Assembly: GCF_002929555.1 (NCBI RefSeq)
Contig: NZ_PJJP01000039.1
Location: forward strand, 434,001 to 498,000
DNA from: Cryobacterium sp. N22
GTDB lineage: Bacteria; Actinomycetota; Actinomycetes; Actinomycetales; Microbacteriaceae
DNA: 64,000 nucleotides
Direction: 5' to 3'
Numbering within the stretch: the stretch's first letter is position 1; each line of letters starts with the position of its first letter. The notes below the pieces were generated by a model. The model did not search any database. It was not told where the DNA came from and saw only the letters and a program-made list of their open reading frames with translations. Positions 63,797 to 64,000 of this stretch are shown here, piece after piece. The position numbers were made by a program, and so were the translations under genes.

Positions 63797-64000
63797 TTAG
63801 CGGGAGAGACGGGCAGCTAGCTGCGCGTCGACCTCGCCGAGGGTTTGCGCCGTGGTGCGCAGGAACAGCGACAGGTCGTCGAGTCCGCCGATGGTGTTCT
63901 GAGCTCCGGTGGTGAAGCGGTTGTAGGCATCCGAGAACGCGCCGGAGGACTTGTCCGTTGAGAAGCCGGAGCTGATCAGTGCGGCGATCTGCGACTGGAG
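63797..64000 (-). CDS. WXG100-like protein, C-terminal 67 residues (runs off the right edge)
   Basis: The frame is open from the TAA at 63797-63799 to the edge. SSGAFSDAYNRFTTGAQN followed by LDDLSLFLRTTAQTLGEVD and AQLAARLSR is the second helix and end of a WXG100-type protein (A-F-x4-Y spacing, then L-x6-L...D). The Trp-x-Gly turn would lie just outside. 52 nt separate it from the small helical gene. Confidence 0.72.
   Translation of the reverse strand, partial: LQSQIAALISSGFSTDKSSGAFSDAYNRFTTGAQNTIGGLDDLSLFLRTTAQTLGEVDAQLAARLSR

Noticed and set aside
61532-64000. Complete type VII secretion locus
   Set aside because: Only WXG-like substrates are visible; no EccB, EccC, EccD or mycosin genes lie in the window.

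Overview
The window is GC-rich, densely coded DNA from an actinomycete, most likely a Microbacteriaceae member (Cryobacterium-like at genus level, low confidence). The evidence is the smc/mutM/rnc/rpmF/DUF177/coaD/recG order, a zinc-free type L32, a CTC-anticodon tRNA-Glu, frequent GTG/TTG starts, many 4-nt start/stop overlaps, and several genes with a TANNNT -10 box only 6-7 nt before the start codon (leaderless-like). No plasmid, phage or CRISPR signature was seen; the region looks chromosomal.

Region 1 (1-13,911) is a minus-strand housekeeping run: recG, coaD, a MoxR / DUF58 / transglutaminase-like cassette, DUF177, rpmF, rnc, mutM and the 5' part of smc. A plus-strand double-GNAT gene lies between mutM and smc. 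Region 2 (13,333-25,020) holds rsmD, a flavodoxin-like gene, thiL, a DUF3515 lipoprotein, then ddl, gpsA, plsC, murA, leuD and leuC on the minus strand, and a DHA2-type MFS exporter. It carries three sets of small repeats: a 73-bp tandem hairpin array, a pair of ~64-bp inverted-repeat elements, and a 19-bp-arm palindrome.

Region 3 (25,024-46,131) is the most unusual part: ten minus-strand genes in one run, several overlapping by ATGA. In transcription order they are PP2C phosphatase, FHA protein, membrane Ser/Thr kinase, FHA-helix-turn-helix protein, two tandem ~1,770-residue membrane-anchored proteins with Ig/cadherin-like and fibronectin-III modules, MoxR ATPase, DUF58 protein, a transglutaminase-fold membrane protein whose catalytic Cys and His positions are substituted, and a second FHA protein. 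I infer a phosphothreonine-regulated system that assembles or controls giant surface proteins. The two giants are nearly the same except for unrelated ~95-residue C-terminal ends, and both carry the same 25-nt promoter-like block upstream.

Region 4 (46,331-49,793) has small genes: a 2TM protein, a DoxX-like protein, tRNA-Glu, a metallo-beta-lactamase fold protein, a YCII-like protein and a DUF475/TerC-like membrane protein. Region 5 (49,882 to beyond the right edge) is a second long minus-strand operon. It begins with WXG100/ESX-like proteins and a WXG-alpha/beta-hydrolase fusion, then a lipoprotein, and runs directly into a complete Tad/Flp pilus set (CpaB-like SAF protein, CpaE, TadA, TadB, TadC, Flp, two TadE-like pseudopilins, lipoprotein, PKD-like protein, TadG-like protein) and a membrane LysM-BTAD protein. 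Start/stop overlaps join the two parts, so ESX-like proteins and a Tad pilus are probably co-expressed.
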